From Copromyces sp. CBS 386.78 (Eukaryota > Ascomycota > Sordariomycetes > Sordariales > Sordariaceae), in the NCBI GenBank assembly GCA_030685235.1, contig MU839202.1, positions 1 through 64,000 on the forward strand: 64,000 nt of DNA, read 5' to 3'. A program made the translations under genes and the position numbers. Shown in pieces: positions 32,741 through 46,234 of this stretch. The notes beneath the pieces were generated by a model. That model was not told where the DNA came from. It ran no database searches and saw only the letters and a program-made list of their open reading frames with translations. Each line of letters begins with the position of its first letter. Positions within the stretch are counted from its first letter, which is position 1.

Positions 32741-33484
32741 TCATTCCACCTTCATAGAACCACTTGCCGAACCCAAAGGACCAGCCAAACCATCAATGAT
32801 CTCCGAACCCAGCGTAAAGATCATGACAGATGGGAAGACAAGCCAGGCGCCGCTGGTGACGGGAATCAGCACAAGTCCATCAACAACAGAGGAAGAGTAA
32901 AGAAACTTACTTGGGAATAATCCACAACAAGATAAGATCAAACGTAGAGTTATGACCAATATTGTCAAACCCGGAGTAATACTCATTCAGCCCTATCGAA
33001 GCCACTTCTTGTCAACAACCCTTTCAATCCCTCACACCCCACTTCACATTTCCAGGACCCAAGGAGGGTAAAACTCACAATAAAGCACAGTCTTACTCAA
33101 TGTCATCACCGCCGCCGCGAAACCCACTAACAACACCGTGGCTCCCTTCCTCCCCTCCCCTTTACTTCCACCCAAAACACCCCAAGCATAAACCAAATAC
33201 AGCCCCGTCTCAACAGCATTCATCATCCCCTGCGCCGCCGTGAACCCGTTCCGCTCGTTCCACGCCTTCCACCCGTACACGTAATCGACGCGTCCGTACA
33301 GCTCGTAGGGCGTCCAGAGCGGGTAGTGTAAGGCGCCGCCGGGCATGGTATGCGGACGCAAAAGGACGTAGAGGGTGTCCCAGGTTACGAGGGGGAGGGA
33401 GATGAGGAGCCAGAGGAGGGTGAGGCGGGAGGGTTTGTTTTTGAAAGGGGTGGTGGCGGTGGTGGTGGTGGGTTTTCGTGCCAT
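32741..33484 (-). CDS. Four-pass membrane protein, distantly EXPERA/EBP-like
   Basis: Exons on the minus strand 33484-33079, 32992-32911 and 32852-32741, giving 199 aa. All introns are GT-AG and phases agree (1 then 2). After a Thr/Lys leader there are hydrophobic segments at about residues 19-38, 75-95 and 105-125, and a final one rebuilt over exons 2-3 (LILLWIIPNGAWLVFPSVMIF). Conserved-looking features are LPLVTWDTLYVLLRPHTMPGG, the acidic VDYVYGWKAW and WLNEYYSG before the last segment. The topology and the Trp/His/Asn placement recall EXPERA or emopamil-binding proteins (sterol isomerase and TM6SF group), but the likeness is weak and catalytic activity is not claimed. Mean exon codon use supports a real gene. 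Confidence 0.78.
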
Positions 33485-34744
33485 TTTGAGATTGAGTGGT
33501 GGAATGGTTCGTTTGAGGGGATGGTGGTAGTGATGAATAAGGAAGGAACAGAGAAAGTCTTGATATGGTTGCGGAGCGAAATTCGGGGTATGTACAGGTG
33601 CGGAAAAAGAGTGAACGGATGGAGGAGGAGGAGGTGTTTCAGGAGCAACCCCTCTTTCCCGGTCTCATGTTGCTTGCGCTTGGAACTTGTGACGGAAGGA
33701 TGGAGGTTGAATGCTACGATGGTCTAGCTGAGCTAAGGGAGATAGCTTATTAACAGAAAGAGGTGATAGCTGCATGGAACGACGTTAGGCTGCTATCTGA
33801 CTGCAGTTTGCTTGTCAGCGGGTGTTCCTGGGCTGCGTTGCCGAGAACCGAACGGCGGGAAGGCACGCCACTGGACGAGACACTGGCGGGTAGGTAAGTG
33901 TGGGGATGTTGGATGGACGGGATTTCAGCAACACTGGGCCTTAACAAGAAGCACATCAACTTTGTCGTTAACGCGGTCTCAGGACATCGGGATATACGTT
34001 ACAGAACAGAAAAAACCATTATATTAATTAAAAAGCAGGGCAAGTTGAAGCCAGTCAAGCCTGACATAAATTGTAGAATGGCTCCTTGAAAACAAGTCAT
34101 GCCCCATGTTCGACTATGAGCCTGAGTATAAGTGATAGCAAGCCGGGTACCCGCTAACAGTCCGCTAACAAATAACTGAGCACGTCGCGACGTCGCGAGC
34201 TTCCCGGAACTTCCTCAACATCGCGACACAACCCAACAACCTCTGCTCTGAGCCAACAGGGCTCCGAATAGCATAGGTAGCGCAGCGCAACTACGACCCC
34301 GAGGTACTAAAAATTGCCGAGGCAGAATCTACCGATGCCTTCTGCATGAAATCAACGCAGCCTGAGGGTCATAATTGCGTTGAATCGAGCAAGGCCCTCT
34401 CCGCGCCGAGTTTGTTGCCTGGGCTGCTTTGTTTTTTCTTCGGAACTTTCTGCTCTGGACACGGGCATTTTTTGAATGAGAAGCAACCTCAAACAATTCA
34501 TCCTGTTTGTTGTGTCGTGGAAGACGACCTCTGAAGAGAGTTCCTGACCGAGTCTTTAGTTGCATCAGTTCTCGATCGTTCAATCTCGCCAGCGTCGGAC
34601 CGTTGACTGGTTGGTATAGAGAGCACGCCCTTATCAGATGTACAATACTTGCATACCTCTATTCTAGCCTTCTCGGGCTCAGTCTGACGAAGCAAACCGA
34701 GCTACAACCATTGCTGGCTTGTCACGGACACGCTCCTTTCTTAC
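33485..34744. other. Intergenic, no gene seen
   Basis: Divergent interval upstream of the four-TM gene (minus) and the F-box gene (plus). Short frames only. Confidence 0.45.
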
Positions 34745-36658
34745 ATGATTGGCTCGATGGCTTCTATATCAAGGGGAAGTGCTTGGTCGCCTGACTGCCT
34801 TTCCATGAGGAAGTTTGTCACCCATCGTGACATACTGCTCTGCTTGGGGGATGTGGTAAGAAGTCTCATTTCCTTTAGGTCATTGCATTTCGCTCGCTCT
34901 TCGACATCGCTTTTACGTTTTGTTTCCCTCCGAATCCCTGCTATTTACCCTTTATTATGTATTTACATATTTCTCACAATCTTCTAACCCGCGCCCTTTT
35001 AGATTGGAGACCGCTACCTCCTACAAAATCTTCGTCTCACTTGTCGGGCCTTTGCCACCGCCTTTGAGCGCGCTCTCTTCCGCGTCTATATCCTCAATAG
35101 CTCGCAGCGCTTGAGGCATTTGCTGGGCCAACGGCAAAAGTTTTCGCCTAATTTGAAGCATGTCCGTCATCTTCATGCACGCAACCTTCTCGGTGAACAT
35201 ATCGGGAACACGTCGTTATGGTCTGGACGAAGAGAGATTTATTTCACTGAGAACGTGTTAGATCGGCTCGTGAGTTGTTCGTAAGTCCCGCCACAAAAAT
35301 GACTCCCCAAGAATGATGTGAAGATGCAATCCTTGTGATAATTAAGGCTGACATGTTTTTCATTTTGCAGCATGGACCCCTACCCCATTCTTCTCAGATC
35401 TCTATCCCTGTACGCACCCCGTCTCACTGTCCTCGATCTCCATTGCAACTTCGGATGGGGGATCGACCAAGTACCGTCTGAGCTCCGTAGATTTCGTGGT
35501 CTCAAGGAGCTCAGCTTGCGGAATATTCCGGATCAATGGGACGAGTACGTCGAAGCCATCACCACGGTTCTCATCAACTCTCCCGATATGGAGACGTTGC
35601 GCGTGATGGCCTATGAGAATGGCCCAGATGCAAATATAGACCCATGCTTTGAATCGTTAGGCAATTGCGAGTATGGGCTACTTCCTCCCATCTGCGAGAG
35701 ATTTGCGGAGATACGCCGGAGAGACGGTGGGTCTCTGGACGGTAACGAAAGACCGAATATACCACGCCTGAAGCTCCGAGAAGTAACAGTCGATCATCAC
35801 TCGATGAACCGATTTATCCTCGATGTCCCCGATCCGGATCTCTCTGATGACTCTTTGCATTTAGAGCATTTCACCGGCAATCATCAAAAACATCTCTATT
35901 TGGGAAAGCTCACCGATCTTCAATATCTCGAACGGTTGCACATCGAGATGATACCAGACTGGACCGTAGCTGAGCGCCTTGATCTCATCCTGCGCCTACC
36001 GAATCTCACTCCGGCCATCGCCCCACGACTGCGGTCATTGACTATATCACCAGTCTGTACCCGAGAGTCCTACAGATGGCATAACTGGGTCATCGAAAAC
36101 AACTTTCTTGAATACGCTCGTCAGGTCTCGCTAGGTAGGCTCGAACAGGTCTTCCGAAACTCACGGGTCGAGAACCTCTTTTTCGATTGGACCGGCCGCG
36201 TTAGTCCCTACGAGAGTCTTTACACATTGCTTTATCTCCTAAAGCATGATGGAGAAACCACTAATTCTCTCCGACGACTTGAAATCAACACGCCGGGCGA
36301 TTGGACAAAGCTGCTCCCCGCCCTCAAAGATACCTTGTCGCACCTAAGGAAGCTCAAGTATTTCCATTTCCACCTGGTGGAGAAATATCCTCCGCTCTGC
36401 CTCTCGTGGAAGGCTTTAAAGCGTGAAATATCTTCCCGGCCGATGGAGGCCCTTGCAAAAGACTTTTTTAAGGTGCAACCAAGCCTTCAATTTGTCGAAG
36501 TCAACTACGTTTTGTACCAGGTTGTTCGGTGGGATCCCGGCACCCGTGATCTTTGCGTCGTCGAGGTCTTGGATCGAGAACGGGAGTGGGTTGCTCCAGA
36601 AGATACCCCGTGGCAAGGGCCGGAGAAAGACGCCGTGCCTTTCAGAAAGTTGCTTTGA
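34745..36658 (+). CDS. F-box protein with LRR-like C-terminal region
   Basis: Exons 34745-34855, 35003-35280 and 35371-36658, giving 558 aa. Both introns are GT-AG (147 and 90 bp) and phases agree. The F-box is rebuilt across intron 1: THRDILLCLGDV joins IGDRYLLQNLRLTCRAFATAF. The rest resembles the degenerate leucine-rich region common in fungal F-box proteins (SLYAPRLTVLDLHCNFG, LRRFRGLKELSLRN, SLRRLEINTPGDW). Such proteins usually bring substrates to an SCF ubiquitin ligase through Skp1; the target here is unknown. In-frame ATGs at 34757 and 34805 are alternative starts, and the last would place the F-box almost at the N-terminus. Confidence 0.8.
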
Positions 36659-39600
36659 ATGACATTCGAGGTAATGATATACTTGCGTCGATGAAGCGAG
36701 CAATTTCAGTTCGTTTTTGAGGATGCTGCTTGTTCAGAACTCGTAAAAGGGTTCAGAATCCGGCGACGGAAAAAAAAAACACGAATAAGTCATATTATAG
36801 CAACGGTTAGAACAACGGAGCATCAAACTATATGACGAAGGCTTTGATGGTTTACAAAATGTATGAACGTGTGACATAGGGCACGTGCGGAACTGTGTTG
36901 TCGCTGAGATGACCGAACGACGCATGAACGTTGTGATGCAAGAATAAGGGGCAAGGCTTGGCAGATTACCCGCCCGAGCATGTCACTAACAGCTCTATGT
37001 GTCAAACTCGGCCTACTTGTGTTAGGAGCAGCTATCTCCAGTACCAGAGGCAAGCCGAACATCACGGAGGAGGCACACCGTCGGACCGATCGGGAAGACC
37101 CACCGGTAGCGATCTGTGAAATGAGGGCGTTCGGCGGTGTGACACGGAAGGCGATGACTAGTCGTTCATGGACGGAAAGCATACGAGAATGTACGGGAAC
37201 CGACGTTGTTGCCCTATCATAGCTCATGCGGCTGAGCGACCAGACATGATGCGCGTCCATCTGGCCCCGATGCTCACGACAAAGAGCTGAAATGGAACTG
37301 AAGCTGGCACTAACCGGGTGTATGTAGATATCTGTTGGCTTGTGAAGTTGAACAGGCGGGTTTACTTGACATTGTTATGAAAATGCACTTGCACCCATCC
37401 AAACGCCCATTGTTGCCAATGCATGGCATCAACCGTCGTCAACTTAAGCCTGGCCTTTTGTGTCTTGTTACCTTACAATAACCTTTCTTGTTACACAGCA
37501 GCTCAGGTAGTATGGGAGAGATGTTACTGTCCCGTCTGCTGTCCACCGAGGTCGTTCTACTCGTTCGGGGTATGTAGATAGCCTTATGACTTATGTTCCC
37601 TTGAGAAAACATGTAAACCTGGAAAAGTAACTGATAGCAACGAACGAGGGCGTTCTATGTATACTAGACCGTACTGCCGTACTGCGGTGACAGGATGCTT
37701 GACTACTGTTGGTGAGGCTAATGGGTAGAATGAGTAGATATGGGAGAGGTACGGGAGGTATACATGATGGTGGAAAGTGTTATTGGGTATGAATCGATGC
37801 GGGGGCAGCAGTCATGGCACAAAATGCTGTGGGCATGTAAATGTGCCTATTTGGGACCCAGCCTCCCTCTGTTGGACCCTTCGAAGACCCTGATCATCGC
37901 TTTGTTTCACAAGTACACCCACACTTCCCCAGGACAGGACAAAGGAGGGTGTCATTTGGTAGGACCGGCGATTCTTTCTTCCTGATTAACGAACCAATCA
38001 AGCGACATGAGGGAGTATCAAAGGTGACCTTGGATCATCATCAACAACTGTTGAACTCCCACTGGAAGATAAGGGTCGAGGAGAGGCCGGCTTCGGCTTC
38101 AATATGTTATCACTGTTGGTGGGACAAGTGATGAAGGGTGTTGGATACGGTGCCACCGCTTGGGCAACAGCATAAAGGTAGGTTCGATACTTGGGCCTGG
38201 CCTTGTCCTGTAATGTTGCACAAAGCGCAATGTGAAGACGTCTGACAGAAGACCTTGAGTAATGTGATACGGAGGCAGCTTTATTGGCCAAGCTAGGCTC
38301 CAGCCCTGGAAGAGTAAAGATGCCGATAAGACGGCATGGAAATCATGATGAGAAGGGGTAAGCAGTACAGTGATGTAGGTATAACACGAGGTGGGATTTG
38401 GTGAGACAGGGTTGTTGACGACATGCTAGCCCAACCAAGACATCAGAGCGGACGTGGGTAGGGTTTGCGGGTTGATGACCGGACTCGAGGCAGACCATAA
38501 ATATTGGGGTCTGTTGTATGCGGTTCGTATTTCGCGATGTTGGCAGGAAAAGGGTGCGAGAGGAAGAGGCCATCGGCGTGTCTTGTGTCAGCGAGGCTGG
38601 GAACTGAGTCAGCAAAAAACTGCAGATTTGAGGGTATCGTGATCTTTTGAGGTGACGAGTAACTTGCAGGTGGGACTCGACTATTGTAGAAGATTCCGCG
38701 CTCGTGACCAGGTATGGAACATCCCTTCGGATACCGACCTACCAGACACCAAATTTGGAGGATTTCCATGGAATTTGAGATGTTGTCGAGAGGAAACCCG
38801 AGGGGGAAAAGGACAGCACGAAAGAGGAGAGGAAAGCGACGGGGTGTCAACTTCTTTGGCAAGGAAAGAGGTTTGAGGTTCACAGGTACCCAGTGATGCC
38901 GGCAGTCGGTCGGTACTTCCTTTCAACTCTCTCGAGTACTATCTCGTCCCCGCCAAAAGACCAGTCATCGTGGGGCTGTTGCTGTCTCACTCTTGCCTCT
39001 TTCCTGGGTGCAGCCTTCCTTCCTCTTGGTGAGCCAGGCTGCCTGAATGGAAATGGAATTGATGCAATTTTGTTCCTGGAGGCCTAGAATGCTTAGTTGT
39101 TTTTCTGGGCGCATTTGTAAGTTGTTTGCCTGAAACCCACCTGACGGGAAGTCGGGGTGATATCTCGGATGGATCGCTCATTCTCAACGGGAGGATGGGC
39201 TGAATGGATGAACCTTGATGACCTGTTCAGCCAGGTCCCCGTTCTTCGCCTCTTTGACCCCACCGGGAGAAACATGCATTTCTGCTACGAGACGGCCATG
39301 TTTCGAAGTTGCTTCTTGGCTTGCTGATCACGAAGGAGGCGACATCTTTTGTGATGAATTCCAGTTTCCGCCGGCACCCAGCCCATCACCAAAGTGAACT
39401 TCCGCAACTTCCGGGACGACAACGACGGTCGAGTGCCCAAGGCAACCAATCAATATCATGTGCATATTGGATCGGATTTGGGGTTACGCAAGAAGAGAAT
39501 ATCAGATGCCTCGGATGTGAACTGCAGTTCAAAAACAGAAAGGCAAATTGGGGGAGGTGGAGATGAAGCGGATTGCCTTTCACCCGCAAATCCGCTCCGG

Positions 39601-41662
39601 CCATGTCGCTGCCGGTCCTCCCTCCGGTGCCTCTGTTTTGGCAGTATCCGAGTTGAGTTATGTTTGCTGCGAAAAGTGTTAGCATAATAATAGCCAGTAA
39701 CATAGGGCACCATCCTAGTGTACCTCTCCCTACCTCTACTTGTAGTGTGTTCTTGGAACCGGCAAAGAAGAAGGTGTGTGTAATGCAAACATCTCGAAAC
39801 TCGATTAATTCTCTGTCTGTTGCCCTTTGAACTACTGCAGTGTCGAGAATGTCTTCGGATGCTTACATGAAGTGGTACCCGACTCCTTCCACCTCCTCGT
39901 TTGGTGGTGATGTTAGAGGTCTGTGTGGAGGTCTAGAATACACGTTGCGTGATGTTCAGTGCGGGCCTCTGGAAATCCCCATGTAGCCTTCGTCAAAACT
40001 CCACTGAAACGGCGGGGCCATTGGGGCTCTGGGAATGCCCCCGCTCGTCCCGTCAGTGCCACGCCGACATCCCCACTCTCCCCGATTTTCCATCTCGTCG
40101 TTCCCTTGGCCCAGTCCCACCGCTCGCATCCCGCGCGTCTTCGAATTTATCGCCCTTTGCCATCACCATCCAGGCAGAGCAGGGATCCGCCATTCCCCCC
40201 TCACGATACAACGAGCGGCATAATGGAGGTCGTAGTACAAGCACTGAACGGTACGGAGAAGTGGAAAGGCACAGCATGAAGCACAGTAAGTGATGGTCGA
40301 CGACGAGGACAACGGCAACAGCCAGTCAAGATGCTCACCAGCCGGCTAGGCGCTTTTCTCCTTGTCTGTTGACTCGGCGATGGACAGGTTGATAGGTGGT
40401 ACTGCTTACAGTATGCAATCTCAACATGGCGCGGTTTGCCCAATATCGCGAGGCCTCGACTTGGGTCCAGCTCTATCAGCCCTTGGACCCAGAGCACAAG
40501 AGGATGCCGTGCGCCTCACACCCCGCCGTCCAGGCCCCTCGAATGTCCTCCGATCTTCGCAGCCAATCCCAACCAGTCACCAAAGGCCCAAGCACCAAAA
40601 AGGATCAACCACACACCCCCTCCACCACATCCCGCTCGCAGCCCGTCATCTTCGATGCCTCCGAATGGTGCCTCTTCCCACGGCCTTGAGTCTTTGACTT
40701 GGCCCTTGACGGCTCTTGTCCCTGCACCTCTGTGGTGCTTGCGTTGATGGCTTCTGCCTGCGAGAGCTGTCATGCAGTGCTGGGTTGTCAAGGTTGTACA
40801 TACAGGTGATGGCCCAACGGCTAGTCTGTGGTAAGAAAGGTCCCGTCCCGGTCGACGACGCGACGTGGCCAGCCTCTTTATACCCTCAGCCAGTCGCGGA
40901 AATGGCGAGAACTACGTATATTACTACAGGGAGGGCCATCGCCCATCGTCGTCCGGTTGCCCAACCCACAAGACTCTCCCTAGGTAGACTTCTGTCGTCT
41001 AGACTCTTTTGTGTTTCCAACTAGCGGCATGAAGCTCCGACATATGGCTGACAGTAAGCCTCAGCACGCGAGCAAGAGGTACGTGGACAGTCTTTGTTGT
41101 CTGTGTGTTTCCCATTGTTAGGGCGAGGTATCCCGCCGGCACTCCAGCTGGCCCCCCTCTGGGACCCCTTATCGCAGCCAAGTGATCGACAAAGAGTCAG
41201 TCGATCGCTTCCAGAACGCCCACCCTTACCTATCATCCGCCACCGCCTATCCGCTCTTCGGACCCTTGGACCCTTTGGACCCAGCACCCGGGGGCTCGTG
41301 GTCACATCCCCCCCTGTTGGTCGCGTCTCGGTCGCCTGCCGCTCTCCGGACTCTCGTGGACCGTGACCCTTCCACACCTCGGGCTCACCTTGGGGTTTAT
41401 AAGTCCCCCTTGTCCCATTTCTGGTTTCTTTGTTGGGACGAGGAACCCTTATTGTATCGGTCTTACTCGCTGACCCAACATTTGTCAGACCTTCGTTTCG
41501 TCGTTGGCCGTGTTTCCGTCCAGCCATATAACCTTCTGCCACACCGACACGCCCCGGCGGCTTTTCCTCCTTCTACCCTCGTTTCTCCTCATCTGAACCT
41601 CCTCCATTCGAATACGATACCGCCCATTCGATCGAATTCCAGCCAGACTTCAGTTGCCCATC
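36659..41662. other. Long intergenic stretch, no gene supported
   Basis: 5 kb with only short, mutually overlapping frames (for example near 36823-37260, 37740-38131, 38443-38883, 39394-39687, 40362-40747). None shows a domain, a matching splice structure or clear codon bias. The last few hundred bases before 41663 are the calpain promoter and 5' UTR. A spliced species-specific gene could be missed here. Confidence 0.4.
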
Positions 41663-44600
41663 ATGCACGGCTACTCGTCGTCCTCCGAGTCGGACGACGA
41701 ATACAGCTATCGTCGGAACAAGGGGAAGATCCCGGCGCCCGCCAACTCCAACGATGCCAACAAGAAAAAGAAGAAGCTTAAGCTGCCTCCGCAACAGTCC
41801 GTAAACCGTATATGGAAGCGATTCAGCAACAAGAGGTTCAACAAGGCCTTGGCAATCTTGCCATTCGACCCAGTCTTGCCGCCCACCATCTCCGACCGGT
41901 CTAATGAACTGCTCAGTGAGGGGTACGAGCGAGCTGCTGAGGAATGCCGAAGAAAAGTCAGAAAGATTATACAAGAATGCAAGAGGGTGAACACGCGGTA
42001 CCGGGATCCCGGCTGGGACTTGGTGAGTAAATCTGGTCGAATACCTCCCCGTTGCACTGTGACTGACATGCGGTTTCCTACAGGACTGGGATCTTAAGAT
42101 GGAGAAGGGCCACTGCCTGAACAGCTTGGGCCGAACCAAGTTCGATTTGAGTGCGTCTACAATGCAAAATCCCAGTGCAACCGTGCCCAAAGCGGTGAAG
42201 CGTGTCCATGAGATTTATGAGAAGCCTACGTTCATGGCCAAGCTCCTTGGCTCGGACGTCAAGCAGGGAAGCTTGGGAGACTGTTGGTTAATGGCCAGCT
42301 TGTCTGGCCTCGCCAACGTCAAGGACGGTATCCAACGGATATGCGTCGAGTACGACACCCGGATCGGCATCTACGGTTTTGTGTTCTACAGAGGTATGTT
42401 TCTACCCCCATGTCTGCCATCGAAGCGAGTTGCGCTAACAGATCTGCAGATGGCGAGTGGATCTACTCCATCATTGACGACAAATTGTACCTCAAGTCAC
42501 CTTGCTGGGATTCGCCAAGTATGCAGCGTAATTTGCTACAACAAATCGATCGCGAAGATGTCGAACGGGTGTATCGTCAAACCTATCAAACTGGCTCCAA
42601 GGCCCTCTTCTTTGCCCAATGCAAGGATCAGAACGAGACCTGGGTGCCTCTGATTGAGAAGGCATACGCCAAAGCTCACGGCGACTATGCTTCTCTGTCG
42701 GGAGGATGGATTGGCGAGGGTCTGGAGGATCTTTCTGGCGGTGTCACAACCGAGCTGCTGGCTTCCGACATACTCGACCTTGACGGGTTCTGGGAAAATG
42801 AACTCAGCAGGGTCAATGAAGAGTTCCTGTTCGGTTGCAGCACAGGTCTGCTTGACGGCGGTTATGGTGAGCGCGAAGGTATTTCCGAAGGGCATGCCTA
42901 CGTCGTCATGGAAGCAAGGACGCTGAAAGACGGCACACGCCTCGTCAAGCTTCGAAATCCCTGGGGTAAGACCAAGAAGGGAATCTGGGAGGGCGCCTGG
43001 TCAGACGGTTCCAAGGAGTGGACCACCGATGTCCAGGAAGAGCTCGGTCACCAGTTTGGTAGTGATAGCGTCTTCTGGATTTCCTACGAAGACCTGTTGC
43101 GCAAGTACCAACACTTCGACCGCACTCGTCTGTTCCGCGACCCTGATTGGCGCTGCTGCCAAAGATGGATCGGTGTCGAGGTGCCATGGAAGCCTCAGTA
43201 CAACGAAAAGTTCCACATCAAGCTGACTCGCGAGTCGCCCTTGGTATTGGTCCTCAGTCAGCTCGATAACCGGTATTTCAAGGGTCTTCATGGCCAATAC
43301 TCTTTCCGCCTACACTTCCGTATCCACGAACAACACAGACCACACGCTGAGGACTACATTGTCCGAAGCCATGGCAACTACTTGATGGATCGGTCAGTTT
43401 CCATTGAGCTGCCCTCCATGCTACCTGGCAACTACAGCGTCTTCATCAGCGTTATCGGTGAGCGCAACACCAGCCAACCCAGCATCGAGGATGTGGTCAA
43501 GCGGGAATGCAAGAAGCGGGTCGAGAACGAGAAGCTCGTCCAAGTCGGATACGCTTATGATCTTGCCCACAGCAAGGCTGCCGCCCATCTGGAAGCTGTG
43601 AAGGCCGTTCGGAAGAAGGCCGACCAGAAGAAGGCTAGCGATGCTCGCCAGAAGGAGCGTCACCGCAATTGGGAGAAGCGCCACCTCAACCGCCAGATTA
43701 CCAAGAAGCAGGGTCGTAAGAACAACCAGAAGCTTGAGGCCAGGCAAGCCGCGCGCGAGGAGAAGAAGCGTCAGGAGGAAGCGCTCAAGCCAAAGGATGT
43801 TGGTGTTCAGACCGAGGAACTCAAGCAAGAGGAGAAGCCAAAGGAGAAGAAGGTCGAGGACACCAAGCCCGAGGAGCAGCCCAAGAAGGCCGAGTCGGGT
43901 TCGGACACCGAGAAGCAAGACGGCAAAGATGCCGAGGCTGACGAAAGTCCTGAAGGCACACCTCTTGCCACGCCTGCCGAGACACCAGCGGCCGAGAAGA
44001 CCGAGAGCCAAGCTTCCGGCGGCATGGGCGCCGACCTTCCCACGCCTGACCCCACACCGGCAATCGAGAAGACAGAAAGCCAAGTTGCCAGCGGAATGAC
44101 CGTTGAGAGCGAGAAGAAAGCGGAGGAGACCAAGACTGAGGAGAAGTCCAATAATAAGGCCGAACATGAAAGCGAGGTCCCTTCGTCGGCTAGCTCCGAA
44201 GCCTCCAGCGGTCCTTCCTACACTCCCAAGACCGATGCCTCCGTAGCCGGTGCTGCGGACGAGAAGGGCAAGGAGAAGGTTCCCGTGCCCCCTGCTACCG
44301 ACTCCAAGGTGTCTGGTGGACCTCCTGCTGCACAGGAAAAGAAGGAAGAGGAGAAAAAGCCCGAGGACAAGCCCGCCGCCAAGAGCAGTCCGCCCAAGAA
44401 GAAGTCGCCCAACATGTACGTCACTTCCGACGGCGAGTCGAGTGCCTCTCCTATCGAAGACTGGGAGGAACTCTACAGCTCCGACGACATGACCCGCAAG
44501 CCACGCATGAGTGCTCCTCCTCCTCCCGGTACCGTCATGGTCAGCAAGTACAAGGACGAGACCGATGACGAGAACGATCCAGATCCGTGGAACGCCATCT

Positions 44601-44911
44601 GCGTCGTCGGTCTGCGCGTGTACTCCAAGGACGAGGATCTCGAGCTGCGCATCGTCATGGAGGGCGGCGAGCTTGAGGAAGGCGGTATGGGTGAGAAGGG
44701 TGGAGTGGATCTCGATAATGCCCAGGCCAACGCTGGCGGGGCGAGAATCGAGAGGGAGAAGAAGGAGGGCGAGGATGCGTATGAGGGCGATAGTGAGGAG
44801 GAGAGGAAGAAGGGGAAGCACAAGCAGAGGAGGTATTCGGTTATTGTGCAGAAGGGTAAGGGTGAGGAGGAGTATGAGAGTGCGGTGGAGACTCAGAAGG
44901 ACGCTCTGTGA
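41663..44911 (+). CDS. Calpain-family cysteine protease
   Basis: Exons 41663-42022, 42084-42393 and 42450-44911, giving 1043 aa. The N-terminus is Ser/Asp- then Lys-rich. The C2 protease core contains QGSLGDCWLMASL (Cys about 187), GHAYVV (His about 362) and LRNPWG (Asn about 383), so the calpain triad is complete. A beta-rich domain follows (about 450-590: IGVEVPWKPQYNEKF, PLVLVLSQLDNRYFKG, MLPGNYSVFISVIGE), corresponding to the calpain C2-like region. From about 600 to 900 it is a very charged Lys/Glu/Ala coiled-coil or disordered region, and near the C-terminus the folded-looking motif DPWNAICVVGLRVYSKD appears. No EF-hands and no MIT domain are seen, so it is not a PalB/RIM13 pH-signalling calpain. 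Substrate is unknown. Confidence 0.92.
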
Positions 44912-45616
44912 TGGGCTTAGACTGCATTTGAGTTCCTGCGTGCATTAGAGGAGAGCGATTGCGGGTTGTTTTAGGTTCTTTTTTCTGGTTTTATCTTTTA
45001 GGCACATGAACGGGTTCTTGGATATGCTCCCCATTCAGTCGTTTCGGGCATTCAAGGGGAGGAAAGACACACACAGAAACACAGCACGGCCCCACGGTAC
45101 TGGTTTGGATGGATTGCGGGCGTTCTGGCTTAGTTTTAGATGGACGATGGGATGGATCGGGATGGCTGTTGGTAATACCTCGTGTTTTGGTTAGCATGGC
45201 AGTTAGTTAGTGAGCTCGAAGTCCACTTAATCAGTTTGCCCAGATGAATGCCTTCTCGTCACAATCATGAACGTGAAACTTTGAAAAGTTGATAGGAATT
45301 TCATGGTATCATTCTCCCAAAGACTACAGGCAAACCAAACTCGTAACTCCTTCCAGGGCATCCAGTCCGAATAACCGTTCGTAAACCATTCATAAACCAT
45401 TGCAAACATATCCGGGGATATCCTTCCATTATAATATCACATCCATCCCTTCTGGCGCATCCAATCCTCACCCCTACTTCAACTCATTATCTCCTCCGTC
45501 TCGCAGCACGCTTCGCAACCACTCGTCGCAGTCGCAAAGCAACTCGTAACCCGCCTATGTTGATCAAACCTCAAACCTCAACAATAGTCGGCAAACTAGG
45601 CTCAAACTTTCTCCCA
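44912..45616. other. Intergenic between convergent genes
   Basis: 3' regions of the calpain (plus) and the small hydrophobic protein gene (minus). No supported gene. Confidence 0.5.
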
Positions 45617-46234
45617 TTAATTGACCTTCTTCCTCCCCACACTCGCCGCCTTTTGTCCCTGAGTCGCTCCTTGGCTGGTGTAGCGAACGTAGGCGAAACC
45701 AGCGGCAGAAATAAGAGCAATAATGAGGAAGTTGCCTGTTTTTTGGTGTCTGTGTTAGCACTTGTTTCTCTCTCTCGGTCCCGTTTTTATGATTTTTTTT
45801 TTCTTGGAATCTTTTTTTTTTTTTTTTGGTTGCCCTTCCCCGCTTGGCTCGATTTCTCTTCATCATCCCGTCATCGCCCGTCGCATGCAGGCAGGGAACG
45901 CTGGTAAAGCGGGAAGGAGCAAAAGGATCCAGCAAGTAAAGAAAATGGAAGGGACGAAGGAAGACACGTATTATTTTAAAAAAAAGAGGAAAAAAAAAAA
46001 AAAAAGAGGAAAAAAAGAGGGGATAAAAAACGTACTAGCAACAAAACTTCCCACACCGCCCAACGTATTAGCAACCCCTTTGAACAGATCTCCGACGAAT
46101 GCGAACAGGCCGAAGAAGAGGCCGAAAAAGGCTGAGAAGATGGTGTGAAAGATGTTGTAGATGCCAGAGAAGAGGGATTGGATGAGCTCGGTGACGGAGG
46201 TTAGGAGGGAGGTTAGGGCTGTTGAGATTGCCAT
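45617..46234 (-). CDS. Small hydrophobic protein of unknown function
   Basis: Exons on the minus strand 46234-46036 and 45735-45617, giving 105 aa. Donor GTACGT and acceptor AACAG are in matching phase. The 300-bp intron is filled with A-rich runs on the plus strand. The protein starts MAISTALTSLLTSVTELIQ and has an amphipathic or membrane-associated stretch rich in Phe and Gly (residues about 20-66), then a clear transmembrane segment rebuilt across the intron (NFLIIALISAAGFAYVRY) and a basic tail ending GRKKVN. The tail suggests a small organelle- or ER-membrane protein with cytosolic basic end. Family not recognised. The splice is inferred from reading-frame continuity. Confidence 0.7.

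Noticed and set aside
43421..44821. 466-codon minus-strand frame
   Set aside because: It is antisense to the calpain's charged region. The Leu/Arg/Gly-rich product mirrors Glu/Lys codons on the other strand.
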